From assembly GCA_958295835.1 (NCBI GenBank), contig OY282378.1:682001-746000 (forward strand): a stretch of 64,000 bases of DNA. Reading direction: 5' to 3'. The notes beneath the pieces were generated by a model. The model saw only the letters and a list, made by a program, of their open reading frames with translations, searched no databases and was not told the DNA's origin. Below, piece after piece: positions 54,805 to 63,366 of this stretch; the stretch's first letter is position 1, and each line of letters starts with the position of its first letter. A program made the translations under genes and the position numbers. The stretch is from an uncultured Gammaproteobacteria bacterium. GTDB lineage: Bacteria; Pseudomonadota; Gammaproteobacteria; HK1.

Positions 54805-56148
54805 CTACAGGCTGGAGAAGAGCTGCATGGCCCGTTCGCCGGTCCATACCGTGGCGATGATGATGCAGGGCAGCGCCACCGCCCAGCGTACGAGGGCGAT
54901 CCGTTCCGGCAATTTCTTCGCGATGAGCGCCAGGATCGGCCAGATCGCAAGAGCGATCAGGAGCTGGCCGATTTCGATGCCCACGTTGAAGGCGAGCAGG
55001 CTCTGCCAAAGATTCGGTGCGTCGAGTTTCAGTATCTCCCTCAAGACGAAGGAAAAGCCGAGTCCGTGGAGCAATCCGAGCACCGCGGTGATCACGGTCG
55101 TCACGTGGTGCCCGGCCGCTGCCAGCGCGACGGCGGCGGCGTAGAGGATCGACAGGGCGATGCCGGTTTCGACCAGCGGTATGAACCACGCCCCCTCCGG
55201 CGCGTAGCCGAAGAATCCGAGGGAAAGGGTGACGCTGTGGCCGATGGTGAACCCGGTGATCCGCCACGCCAGGGCGCCTGCCGCCGTCGCCCCCAGCACC
55301 AGGCAGAGGACGAACAGCAGGTGATCCTTGCCTTCGAGAATGTGGCGTACCCCCTCCCTGACGAAAGTCCAGGCGGCTTTCAGGACGGAGCGTGAGACTT
55401 CCATCGGCTCCGCCATCAGGCCGCGGACGCGGAAGACGAGAGGCGGCGCCGTCGCGTGGTCCAGGATCAGGTTTGCGGTTTCCTCCTGCTCGGGAAGGCC
55501 GGGGTCCAGGGTGCTTCGAAGCGTATAGCCGGCGATCTTTCCGCGGGTCGGGTAGATCAGCTCGGCGTCCACCACCGTGTCGCCGACGTACGTGATCTCG
55601 AACTCGTCCGGGTAGACCGGCCCGGCGAGTGCGGCTTCGGCTTCATCCAGTTGCGCGAACGGCCCCTGCTTCCTGGCCGGCCAGGCGCGCACGCGCCCGA
55701 CGTCCGCTCGCAACGTTTCTCCGCCGACCTCCAGGACCAGTCCGTCGGCGAGAATCCCGGCAAGCCCTTCGGGGAAGCGCCGGAACCTGTCGGCGTCGAG
55801 GTAATGCACAAGCTTGCCGTCTTCGATCCGGTTGGTCGTATAGGGCGCCGGGGTGCGCGTGCCGGCAGCGGTTTCCGGGCCGAGCTTGTCGGCGACGAGC
55901 CAGGGCATGGGCAGCCGGACCAGCAGCCGGATCCGATCCGGTTCGTGGACGACGTGGAAGATCCGGATGTTGACGTTGAGAAGGAAATGGGCCGATGCCG
56001 TGTCGCCGAGGGAGGCCAGTGCCGTGACGCACAGCGCGGCAATCGCGAAAACAAGGGCGAGGTGTGCGACACCCCGCCCCGGCGCCGGCAAGGTCCGTGC
56101 CCCGGCCGCTATTCCTTCGGCCGGTTCACGTTCCGTCACATGGCTCAA
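54805..56148 (-). CDS. HupE/UreJ-family membrane protein
   Basis: 447-residue protein. A hydrophobic N-terminal segment is followed by a ~220-residue extracytoplasmic domain and then the HupE/UreJ_2 membrane domain with six helices: HILEGKDHLLFVLCL with the His/Asp pair, FTIGHSVTLSL, and GLLHGLGFSFVL. HupE/UreJ proteins transport nickel; this long form is common in organisms without urease or hydrogenase and its substrate is uncertain. The first codon at 56148 is TTG and overlaps the upstream gene's TGA; a GTG at 56139 is an alternative. Confidence 0.88.
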   Translation of the reverse strand: MSHVTEREPAEGIAAGARTLPAPGRGVAHLALVFAIAALCVTALASLGDTASAHFLLNVNIRIFHVVHEPDRIRLLVRLPMPWLVADKLGPETAAGTRTPAPYTTNRIEDGKLVHYLDADRFRRFPEGLAGILADGLVLEVGGETLRADVGRVRAWPARKQGPFAQLDEAEAALAGPVYPDEFEITYVGDTVVDAELIYPTRGKIAGYTLRSTLDPGLPEQEETANLILDHATAPPLVFRVRGLMAEPMEVSRSVLKAAWTFVREGVRHILEGKDHLLFVLCLVLGATAAGALAWRITGFTIGHSVTLSLGFFGYAPEGAWFIPLVETGIALSILYAAAVALAAAGHHVTTVITAVLGLLHGLGFSFVLREILKLDAPNLWQSLLAFNVGIEIGQLLIALAIWPILALIAKKLPERIALVRWAVALPCIIIATVWTGERAMQLFSSL

Positions 56149-57092
56149 CCGCCTTTCGCCATCTCCGTGGCCATGTTGTTGGAGCCGAAGTAGTAGACGT
56201 GGCCGGATTTCCCTTCGAGATCGGCCTTCGAGATCTCGATCGAGGGCTTGTCCAGCATGGTGTGCTCATGGGTCTGCGCCCATTCCGCCGCCGGCATGAG
56301 GGTCGAGGTCACGAAGGTGGTTTCAGGCACCAGGTAGTGATGCGGAATGGCGATCTTCGCACCGGTTCTGGCGACCACCGAATCCGCCTGCTCGTAATCC
56401 AGGATATGGCGCGAGCCATCGACAGGAACGAAGATCACGTCCACTTCGCCGATCCTGTCCCAGATTTCCTGCGGCGGGTTCGGGCGGTTGTCGCCCCACA
56501 TCAGCAGCCTCATGCCCCCGGTTTCGATGACGTACAGGTTGTTGTCGAAGTGCCGGGCATTGGTCGGCGGGCAGACGTTGTCGCGGCCTTCGAACTGCTT
56601 CACCGCGTCCGTCCATGCAACGATCCCGGGCGCGACGCATTGATGCTTGTCCGCGACCCCGGTGATCATGACGTCACCCAACTGGAACGTGCCGGCCATG
56701 CGGTCCAGCAGCATGTTGGCCTCCAGCCGGCCGAGGGCGTCGTGGTCGAAATGAGCATGGGTCGACATGCCGATATCGACCTCCGCGGCGGGGAATTCCA
56801 TCCGGTACCACAAGCCCCAGGCGCCCGAGGGATCGTTGCGCCACGGATCGACCATGATCCTGATACCCCTTGGTGACGTCACCTGGAACGCCGAGTTGGA
56901 AAAGAAGGCGATGCCTACCTTGCCGCTGTCGGCCTGGACACCCCCCTCGTTCTGTACCTGGATGATCCGGTTGTGGTTCTTCCCGGATTTCCACGTATCG
57001 AGCCCCGAGGTGCCGTGCGCCATGACCGCGCCGATACCTATGGCGGCCAGCGCCATCGTTCCCACCGCACCGAATATGACGTACTTGCGCAT
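56145..57092 (-). CDS. metallo-beta-lactamase-fold hydrolase, exported
   Basis: 315-residue MBL-fold protein with an N-terminal signal or anchor (MRKYVIFGAVGTMALAAIGIGAVMAH). STHAHFDHDAL is the HxHxDH metal site; VADKHQCVAPG, MWGDNRPNP and PHHYLVP provide further ligands. GGAGGA precedes the ATG at 57092. It overlaps the HupE-like gene by four bases, so the two are co-expressed and probably both extracytoplasmic. Substrate unknown. Confidence 0.87.
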   Translation of the reverse strand: MRKYVIFGAVGTMALAAIGIGAVMAHGTSGLDTWKSGKNHNRIIQVQNEGGVQADSGKVGIAFFSNSAFQVTSPRGIRIMVDPWRNDPSGAWGLWYRMEFPAAEVDIGMSTHAHFDHDALGRLEANMLLDRMAGTFQLGDVMITGVADKHQCVAPGIVAWTDAVKQFEGRDNVCPPTNARHFDNNLYVIETGGMRLLMWGDNRPNPPQEIWDRIGEVDVIFVPVDGSRHILDYEQADSVVARTGAKIAIPHHYLVPETTFVTSTLMPAAEWAQTHEHTMLDKPSIEISKADLEGKSGHVYYFGSNNMATEMAKGG

Positions 57093-57543
57093 GCTGGTCC
57101 TCCTTACGGTCGTTGCCTTTCGCCATGACCGCGCGAACGTTCGTCGGTCCCGCGGTCGGATGCTCGGATAATGCCGAAATTCGGCCCGGGGGGCCATGTA
57201 CCCACCAGGGCGGAGGATGCGGGCGCCCGGCGGCGCAGGGCTACGCGCCCTCCCCGACCCGGCGGAGCCGGAGCCGGGCGCTTGTCGTGAACCTGGGAGC
57301 CGGCCTCGGGGAATCGGGGGCCGGCGGATCACTGCTTCGTCGTTTGGTCGGAGGTTCCACGGGCAAGGCCCATGGAGCGCGGCGGGCGCATCCGGGATAC
57401 GATGCGAGGACGCGACCGTTGGCGTGGTCATCCCGCGATTTCGCTGCGCGAAGTCGCCGGCGTCCATGCCCGACGCGCTGACGGGCGGGCAACGGGCTTG
57501 TTCCACATACGGGAATCGCGTGCGCCCTGAGCCGAATCCGGTG
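57093..57543. other. 451-bp divergent gap
   Basis: Lies between the MBL-fold gene and the CLC gene. The CLC frame is open further up to 57196 but shows no membrane or family character there. No promoter, repeat or RNA gene was recognised. Confidence 0.4.
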
Positions 57544-59259
57544 ATGCGGATCGTATCGATCGCCGTTCTTGGAACGGTGACCGGCGCGCTGGCGTCGCTG
57601 GCCGCGATCCTGTTCGTGAAGCTGGTCGTCGTCCTGAACGACTGGCTGCTGATCTCGGCGCGCAGCCGGATCATGGCGGACGACGCCCATTGGGTGATGC
57701 TCGCCACCCTTTGCGTGCCGGCGGTGGGCGGGCTCGTGGTCGGGCTCATGCTTCGCCACATCCCGGAGCGCCGCCCCCACGGCCCCCCCGACGTCATCCG
57801 CGTGGTTCAGGGACTGGAGGGCCGGATTGCGCCGCGCTCCGGGCTCCTGTCGGCCCTGGCGAGCCTCGTATCCCTCGGCGCCGGCGCATCCGTGGGACAG
57901 TACGGCCCGCTCGTCCACCTGGGTGCGACCCTGGGCTCCCTCATCTCCCGGATCAGCCGGCACGGCCGGTGGATGGCCACGGTGGGAGTGGGATGCGGGG
58001 TGGCGTCCGCGATATCGACCGCGTTCACCGCCCCCGTCGCCGGCATCATCTTCGCCCACGAAGTGATCCTGCGGCATTACTCGTTGCGCGCGTTCGCACC
58101 GATCACCGTCGCCTCGACGGTGGGTTACGTCATCGCCACCGTCGGCTTCGATCGCCGTCCCCTGTTCCGGGTGGAAGGCGCGAGCGTGGCGTACGCGCCC
58201 GAGTTCCTGGGGTTCATCCTGATCGGGGTCGCCGGCGCCCTGGTCGCGGTCGTCTACATGCGCGCCATCCTTCTCGCGGGCCGGGTCGCAGGAAAGCTGA
58301 CCGTCCCCGGTCATCTGAAGCCCATGCTGGCGGGGGCGGTCCTCGGCGCGGTAGCGATCTGGATTCCCGACGTCCTCGGCATCGGCAAGGAGACGCTGCG
58401 TTTCGCGATCATCGACCAGGCGTTCGAGCCCGGCGAGCTGGCGCTCCTGCTCGTGGCCAAGATTGCGGCCACCGCCCTGTGCATCGGATTCGGGTTCGCG
58501 GGCGGGGTGTTCAGTCCCGCCCTGCTCGTCGGCATCCTGTTCGGGGCGCTGGCCGGCAACGGCGCCGAGCTGCTGCTGGGCGGTCTGCGATCGGACATCG
58601 CAATCTATGCGGTCTGCGGCATGGTGGCGGTGACCAGCGCGGTGATCGGAGCGCCGCTGACCACGATCCTGATCGTGTTCGAGCTCACCCGCAACTATGA
58701 TCTGACGACGGCGGCGATGGTCAGCGTGGTCTTCTCCAACCTGATCTCCTACCGGGTCTTCGGCCGCTCCCTGTTCGACGTCCAGCTCGCGGCGCGGGGC
58801 TTCGACCTCTCCCTGGGCCGGGACAAGGTGATGCTCGACTGCCGGCCGATCGAGGGCTACGTCACCCGCGACTTCACCGCGCTGACCCCGGAGACGTCGC
58901 TTGCCGAGGCGAGGTCGCGCCTGCTGGCGGCGCATCGCCATGAGGGCTACGTGCTCGGCGAGGGCGGAGCCTACCTGGGCTCGGTCAGGCTGGAGGAGAT
59001 CATGAACCGGGAAAGCGGCGGCCCTGCCTCGTGCGTGACGGTCGGCCAGGTCGCAAGACGCGGGCAGGTCGTGTTCACCGCGAAGACCTCCATCCGGGCG
59101 GCGATGGAGCAGATGGAGGACTTCGTCGGCGAGAGCATCCCCGTGCTCGGTGGCGCCGACGATGAGCGCCTGATGGGCGTGGTGTTCGAAGCGAGCGTGG
59201 TCAAGGCGTACCTGGATACGACGCATGACATCCGCCGGGAGGAGAATGCGGCGCCGTGA
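57544..59259 (+). CDS. CLC-family chloride channel/antiporter with CBS pair
   Basis: 571-residue CLC protein: ~11 hydrophobic segments then two CBS domains (about 430-565). The selectivity loop reads GAGASVGQYGPLVHLGA. The usual GREGP or GKEGP gating Glu is therefore replaced by Tyr, which in known CLCs breaks proton coupling and favours a passive or altered channel. FGFAGGVFSPALLVG is the second conserved anion-site loop. Start at ATG 57544. Followed by an 11-bp inverted repeat. Confidence 0.92.
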   Translation: MRIVSIAVLGTVTGALASLAAILFVKLVVVLNDWLLISARSRIMADDAHWVMLATLCVPAVGGLVVGLMLRHIPERRPHGPPDVIRVVQGLEGRIAPRSGLLSALASLVSLGAGASVGQYGPLVHLGATLGSLISRISRHGRWMATVGVGCGVASAISTAFTAPVAGIIFAHEVILRHYSLRAFAPITVASTVGYVIATVGFDRRPLFRVEGASVAYAPEFLGFILIGVAGALVAVVYMRAILLAGRVAGKLTVPGHLKPMLAGAVLGAVAIWIPDVLGIGKETLRFAIIDQAFEPGELALLLVAKIAATALCIGFGFAGGVFSPALLVGILFGALAGNGAELLLGGLRSDIAIYAVCGMVAVTSAVIGAPLTTILIVFELTRNYDLTTAAMVSVVFSNLISYRVFGRSLFDVQLAARGFDLSLGRDKVMLDCRPIEGYVTRDFTALTPETSLAEARSRLLAAHRHEGYVLGEGGAYLGSVRLEEIMNRESGGPASCVTVGQVARRGQVVFTAKTSIRAAMEQMEDFVGESIPVLGGADDERLMGVVFEASVVKAYLDTTHDIRREENAAP

Positions 59260-59262
59260 CGG

Positions 59263-59328
59263 TTCGCCGGTGGTGGCGCCGTGCGCGTGAGGAGCGAAGC
59301 GCATCTGAACGACCGTGCCACCGGCGAA
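59263..59328 (+). terminator. inverted repeat after the CLC gene
   Basis: ttcgccggtgg (59263-59273) pairs perfectly with ccaccggcgaa (59318-59328) around a 44-base loop. It starts 4 bp after the CLC stop. Possible terminator for the CLC message. Confidence 0.45.
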
Positions 59329-59558
59329 ATCAGGTCGTGCCGCGTCGGGGAGCGGAGTGGAGTCCGGGGTCGCGGACCGGACCGGTGGAGGGTCGTGCCG
59401 TGCAAGCGAGGAATGGAACCTTTTTCGTCCGGCGTCGCCCCGGGATGAACCATGGGAAAGACGTCGTTTGCACATGCCGGCGAACCTTCGTCGGAGTCGA
59501 GGACATGGCGGCGACCTCTGACACGTCCCCGGGGCGAGGCGACCCGCACCCCGGAACG

Positions 59559-60644
59559 ATGGTGAGATGCATCGCCGCCGGCATCCTCGCCCTCGTGTCG
59601 GGGGTCCTCTGGACGAACGCCGCGGCGGACCGCTCTCTCACGGTGGTGTCGTGGGGCGGCCCGTACGAAAGGAGCCAGAGGAAAGCCTACTTCGAGCCGT
59701 TCACGGCCAAGACCGGCATCCGAATCGACGTCGTGAGATACAACGGCGGGCTCGTCGAGCTCCGCCGGCAGGCGGCCGAAGGTTCCGTCGTCTGGGATCT
59801 GGTGGACATGTCCATGGCCGACAACCGTGCCGCCTGCAAGCAGGGACTGCTCGAACCCATGGATCACGCGCTGCTGCCGCCGGCGATGGACGGAACGCCG
59901 GCGGAGCGGGATTTCATCGACGGCGCGCTGACCGAGTGCGGCGTCACCCAGATCGTCTATGCGATGGTGATGGCCTACAACCGCGATGCGTTTCCCGGAG
60001 AGCGCCCGGAACGCATGGCGGACTTCTTCGACGTCGAGCGGTTCCCCGGCAGGAGGGCGCTGCAGAAGAGCCCCGAGGCGAATCTCGAGTGGGCGTTGAT
60101 GTCCTACGGCGTGCCGCGTCAGGACCTCTATTCGCTGCTCAGCACGGAACGGGGCCTGCGGCTGGCGTTCGAACGACTGGACAGCATCAGGGATCACCTC
60201 CTCTGGTGGACGGACACGGCACAGCCGTTGGAATGGCTGGTCTCGGGAGAGGTCGTGCTCGCATCCCACTACAACGGGCGCCTGTTCGACGCGGCGGTCG
60301 TCCAGGGTCACCCCGTCGAGATCATCTGGGATGCGCAGATCTACGAGCTCGGCGTCTGGGGGGTTCCCAGGGGAGCCCCGCGCCTCGACGACGCCCTGCG
60401 GTTCGTCCGGTTCGCGACCGGGACCCGGCCGCTTGCGGATCAGGCGCGATACATCGCTTACGGTCCGGCGCGAAGATCATCGATGAAGCTCATCTCCAAT
60501 CACGCGCAGACGGGCGTGGACATGCGTCCCCACATGCCGACCTGGCCGGCGAACTTCGAGACCGCGATCCTGAAGGATACCGAGTGGTATGCGAGCCTCC
60601 ATGACCGCATCAAGGCGCGCTTCGATGCGTGGCTGGCCGAATGA
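59559..60644 (+). CDS. ABC-type solute-binding protein (polyamine/iron type)
   Basis: 361-residue exported binding protein: signal peptide MVRCIAAGILALVSGVLWTN with cleavage near AAA, then LTVVSWGGPYERSQRKAYFEPF, EGSVVWDLVDMSM, and YELGVWGVPRGAPRLDDALRFVRFATG, as in the PotD/SBP_bac_8 family. No permease or ATPase is next to it. It overlaps a 51-codon ORF that in turn overlaps the DMSP-lyase-like gene, so the binding protein may deliver the lyase substrate; inference. An upstream in-frame ATG near 59504 is possible. Confidence 0.88.
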   Translation: MVRCIAAGILALVSGVLWTNAAADRSLTVVSWGGPYERSQRKAYFEPFTAKTGIRIDVVRYNGGLVELRRQAAEGSVVWDLVDMSMADNRAACKQGLLEPMDHALLPPAMDGTPAERDFIDGALTECGVTQIVYAMVMAYNRDAFPGERPERMADFFDVERFPGRRALQKSPEANLEWALMSYGVPRQDLYSLLSTERGLRLAFERLDSIRDHLLWWTDTAQPLEWLVSGEVVLASHYNGRLFDAAVVQGHPVEIIWDAQIYELGVWGVPRGAPRLDDALRFVRFATGTRPLADQARYIAYGPARRSSMKLISNHAQTGVDMRPHMPTWPANFETAILKDTEWYASLHDRIKARFDAWLAE

Positions 60645-60796
60645 CGAACCCATACCCCCTCCGTCACGCGCCGGGCGGGGTCGAAGGGGATGTCGCGCTG
60701 TACCGTGACGCCTTCCTCCCCGGCAACCTGCGCTATCATCCCCGCTGGCGTCACGCCCTCGGGGTGAAGCCTGGAGTCGATCCGCAAATCCCATGA
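60641..60796 (+). CDS. 51-residue linking ORF
   Basis: Short frame starting at an ATG that overlaps the binding-protein stop (ATGA at 60641-60644) and ending in a TGA that overlaps the ATG of the cupin gene (60793-60796). The product is basic with Trp and Tyr residues (MTNPYPLRHAPGG, LRYHPRWRHALGV) and no recognised family. Overlaps at both ends argue for translation, if only as a coupling peptide. Confidence 0.45.
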   Translation: MTNPYPLRHAPGGVEGDVALYRDAFLPGNLRYHPRWRHALGVKPGVDPQIP

Positions 60797-61446
60797 ATTC
60801 CAAGGTCGATCATCTGTTGTCCGCCACTCGTGACGCGGTTCGGGACGCCACCCTCACCGCCGCTACGGACTGCCCCGAAATCACCGTCCTGGACCGTCTG
60901 CTGAGCCGGCCGCTCACCCCGAGGGCGGTCGAGCCGGCGCAGACGCCGCTGGTCCCGGGCTGGCTGGAGGCGTCGGTGCAGGCCGCGGCCACGCCCGGCG
61001 AACGCAGGCTTGCCGATGCCCTGCTCGCGGCGGCGCCGTCGCTTCGGTGGATCGCGCCGTATCAGCCCGGCGACGGGGCGGACGCGCTGGCCGCGGGCTA
61101 CGCGGTGACCATGCTGGTGGGTACGGGCATACCGCCCCGCCCCGGCTACCAGATGCCTTTCGTGAATCCGGACGTGCTCGTGGCGTTCACCCTCCAGGCT
61201 CCCGGCCTCTTCTACCCGCTGCACCGGCACAAGGCGCCGGAGATCTACCACGTCATCTCGGGGGCCGCGCAATGGCGGCGGGACGGCGAGCCCTGGCGGC
61301 AGCGCCTTCCCGGCGAATGGTTCTTCCACGCGAGCGAGCAGGGCCACGCCATGCACACCGGCGACGAGCCCCTCCTCGCCCTGGCCGCGTGGATCGACCA
61401 CTTGGACGCTCCGCCCCCGGTGCTGGAGACGGACGAACCGGCGTGA
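60793..61446 (+). CDS. DMSP-lyase-family cupin (DddL/DddQ-like)
   Basis: 217-residue cupin. YPLHRHKAPEIYHVISGAAQ places His144, His146, Glu150 and Tyr152 as in dimethylsulfoniopropionate lyases DddQ/DddL, and His185 (SEQGHAMH) takes the place of the last metal ligand at the right distance (39 residues after His146; DddQ has His125, Glu129, Tyr131, His163). These enzymes cleave DMSP to dimethyl sulfide and acrylate with a bound metal and the Tyr as base. It overlaps ureD by four bases. Other metal-cupin reactions cannot be excluded. Confidence 0.8.
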   Translation: MNSKVDHLLSATRDAVRDATLTAATDCPEITVLDRLLSRPLTPRAVEPAQTPLVPGWLEASVQAAATPGERRLADALLAAAPSLRWIAPYQPGDGADALAAGYAVTMLVGTGIPPRPGYQMPFVNPDVLVAFTLQAPGLFYPLHRHKAPEIYHVISGAAQWRRDGEPWRQRLPGEWFFHASEQGHAMHTGDEPLLALAAWIDHLDAPPPVLETDEPA

Positions 61447-62261
61447 AGCCGTGGCGAGGCTCGCTGTCGCTCGGATTCGAGCGGCGCGGCGCCCGCACCG
61501 TGCTGGCCCGCAACCGCCACCACGGACCGATTCTGGTGCAGTCCCCGTTCTATCCCGGAGACGGCGCCTGCCACGTCTATGTCCTGCACCCGCCGGGCGG
61601 GCTCGTGGGCGGAGATCGGCTCACCCTCGACGTGCAGGTCGGCGGGTCGGCCCGGGCGCTCCTCACCACGCCCGCCGCGACGAAGTTCTACCGCACCGGC
61701 GGCCCCTGGGCGCGGCAGGCGCAGACGGTGCGCGCCGCCCCCGGCGCCGCCGTCGAGTGGCTTCCCCAGGAGAGCCTGTACTTCGCGGGCGCCCGGGCCG
61801 CTGTCCGAACCCGGTTCGAGCTGGATCCCGCGGCGCGCTTCATCGGCTGGGAGAGCTGGTGCGCCGGCCGGCCCGCCTGCCGGGAGCGGTTCGACCGCGG
61901 GACGCTGCACCAAGCGCTTGAAGTCTTCATCGCGCAGCGGCCGGTTCTGGTCGAGCGCCTGCATCTGGCCGGCGGAGGCGAGGCGTTCGATGCCACTTGG
62001 GGGCTCGGGGGATTCGCGGCGGCCGCGGTGGGCGTCGCCTACCCCGGCGGCGCGCTCCTCCATCTCGCACGGAGCTTCAACCGGCGGCACGCACCGTCCC
62101 CCGGGAGGGCCGGCGCGACTCTGGTGGACGACCTGCTGGTGCTCCGGGCGCTGGCGCCCGGCATCTCCGGGCTGAGGCAGTGGCTCCACGGCCTGTGGGC
62201 GGAGCTGCGTCCGCCGCTGCTGGGGGTAGAGCCGCACCCGCCTCGCATCTGGGCAACCTGA
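61443..62261 (+). CDS. ureD: urease accessory protein UreD, orphan
   Basis: 272-residue UreD/UreH. SPFYPGDGACHVYVLHPPGGLVGGD, TPAATKFYRTGG and ALVEWLPQE-like (AVEWLPQESLYFAGA) segments are diagnostic. UreD helps load nickel into urease with UreF and UreG. Start is GTG 61443, overlapping the cupin stop. No ureABC, ureE, ureF or ureG follows: the next gene is cytochrome b561. Either the rest of the urease cluster has moved or this UreD serves something else. Confidence 0.93.
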   Translation: MKPWRGSLSLGFERRGARTVLARNRHHGPILVQSPFYPGDGACHVYVLHPPGGLVGGDRLTLDVQVGGSARALLTTPAATKFYRTGGPWARQAQTVRAAPGAAVEWLPQESLYFAGARAAVRTRFELDPAARFIGWESWCAGRPACRERFDRGTLHQALEVFIAQRPVLVERLHLAGGGEAFDATWGLGGFAAAAVGVAYPGGALLHLARSFNRRHAPSPGRAGATLVDDLLVLRALAPGISGLRQWLHGLWAELRPPLLGVEPHPPRIWAT

Positions 62262-62358
62262 TCGCCGGCCGGCGCGGACGCCTCGCCCTGCCGTCACGTA
62301 TTCCCTGGCATAACGGGTCGCATCCGGGCAACCCGATCATCGGCCGGCGCGGACGCCT
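62243..62358. repeat. 41-bp direct repeat at the ureD 3' end
   Basis: 62243-62283 includes the last codons and stop of ureD; a close copy lies at 62318-62358, 75 bp on. Both contain cggccggcgcggacgcct. Only the first copy is coding. Confidence 0.75.
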
Positions 62359-62550
62359 GCCGGCCCCGTTGCGCTACGTTCCGTGGCTTCCCGCACGAGT
62401 ACCAGGACATTCGCCGCGATCCTGCCGGTCTGCCCGTCGCACTGCATTCCGTTCCGTGGCCTCCCATGTCCGGAGGACGATGCGAAACACGATGGGCGCG
62501 GCGCCCCTGTGCGACACTGGCGGCCATCGGTCCGCACGGAGTCCGGCACC

Positions 62551-63090
62551 ATGTGGAGAAACACCGGGAGCCGCTACGGGCTCGCGACGAAGCTGCTCCA
62601 CTGGTCCGTCGCAGTCCTGATCCTCGGGCTCGTCTGGCTCGGGTGGTACATGGTCGATCTGACCTACTACGACGCCTGGTACAACGACTCGCTGGCCTGG
62701 CACAAGGCATTGGGGGTCGTCGCGTTCGTGCTGGCGGTCGTGAAGATCGCCTGGGCAGTGCATTCGCGGCCTCCGGCCTACGCCGGGTCACTGAAACGAT
62801 GGGAGCGGGCCGCGGCCACCGCCGTCCATCACCTCTTCTACGTGATGATGGTGCTGATCCCGCTCACCGGCTACCTCGTCTCGACCTCCGAAGGCGAGGG
62901 GATCGACCTGTGGGGGTGGTTCACGGTGCCCGCCGTCGCCGTCGTGGGAGAGGGGCTGCGAGACCTCGCGATCGAAGCGCATTACTGGTGCGCCTACGGG
63001 ACGCTGGCCATCGCGGCGGTGCACGCCGCCGCCGCGGTCAAGCACCAGCTCCTGGACCGGGACGGCACGTTGCGGCGGATGCTGTGGTGA
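62551..63090 (+). CDS. cytochrome b561-family protein
   Basis: 179-residue membrane protein with four helices. RYGLATKLLHWSVAVLI starts helix 1 with the haem His, AWHKALGVV holds the second, HHLFYVMMVLIPLTGY the third and EAHYWCAYGTLAIAAVHAAAAVKH the last. It is a di-haem electron carrier of the YceJ type in the inner membrane. Start at ATG 62551; a longer frame upstream has no membrane character. Confidence 0.93.
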   Translation: MWRNTGSRYGLATKLLHWSVAVLILGLVWLGWYMVDLTYYDAWYNDSLAWHKALGVVAFVLAVVKIAWAVHSRPPAYAGSLKRWERAAATAVHHLFYVMMVLIPLTGYLVSTSEGEGIDLWGWFTVPAVAVVGEGLRDLAIEAHYWCAYGTLAIAAVHAAAAVKHQLLDRDGTLRRMLW

Positions 63091-63366
63091 ACGGCGGGTC
63101 CGCGCAACCTGCCGTCTCCGCGGGTCCACCCGCACTCGGCTTTTGAGTTCGGCGACTCCGGAATCCCCGGGAACGGCGTGCGGGGGATGATGCCGGTTCG
63201 AAGACTCGCCTTCGGCCGGCGACCCCCGGCGCATCCCGGGCCGCGTCGGTCCGGGGCTTCACTTCCGGGCTCGTCGGCAACCGGGTGTGTCCCTGGAACC
63301 GATCGTTTCTAATCCGAAGTTCCCTGAGCCGGACAAGTTTCAACTGATTGATCAGGGGTCAATTAT

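Noticed and set aside
57241..59475. 744-codon minus-strand frame opposite the CLC gene
   Set aside because: No motif; the plus strand encodes an evident CLC with CBS domains.
54805..62261. Urease or hydrogenase gene cluster suggested by the HupE/UreJ-like gene and ureD
   Set aside because: No structural urease or hydrogenase genes occur in the window, and the two genes are 5 kb apart on opposite strands.
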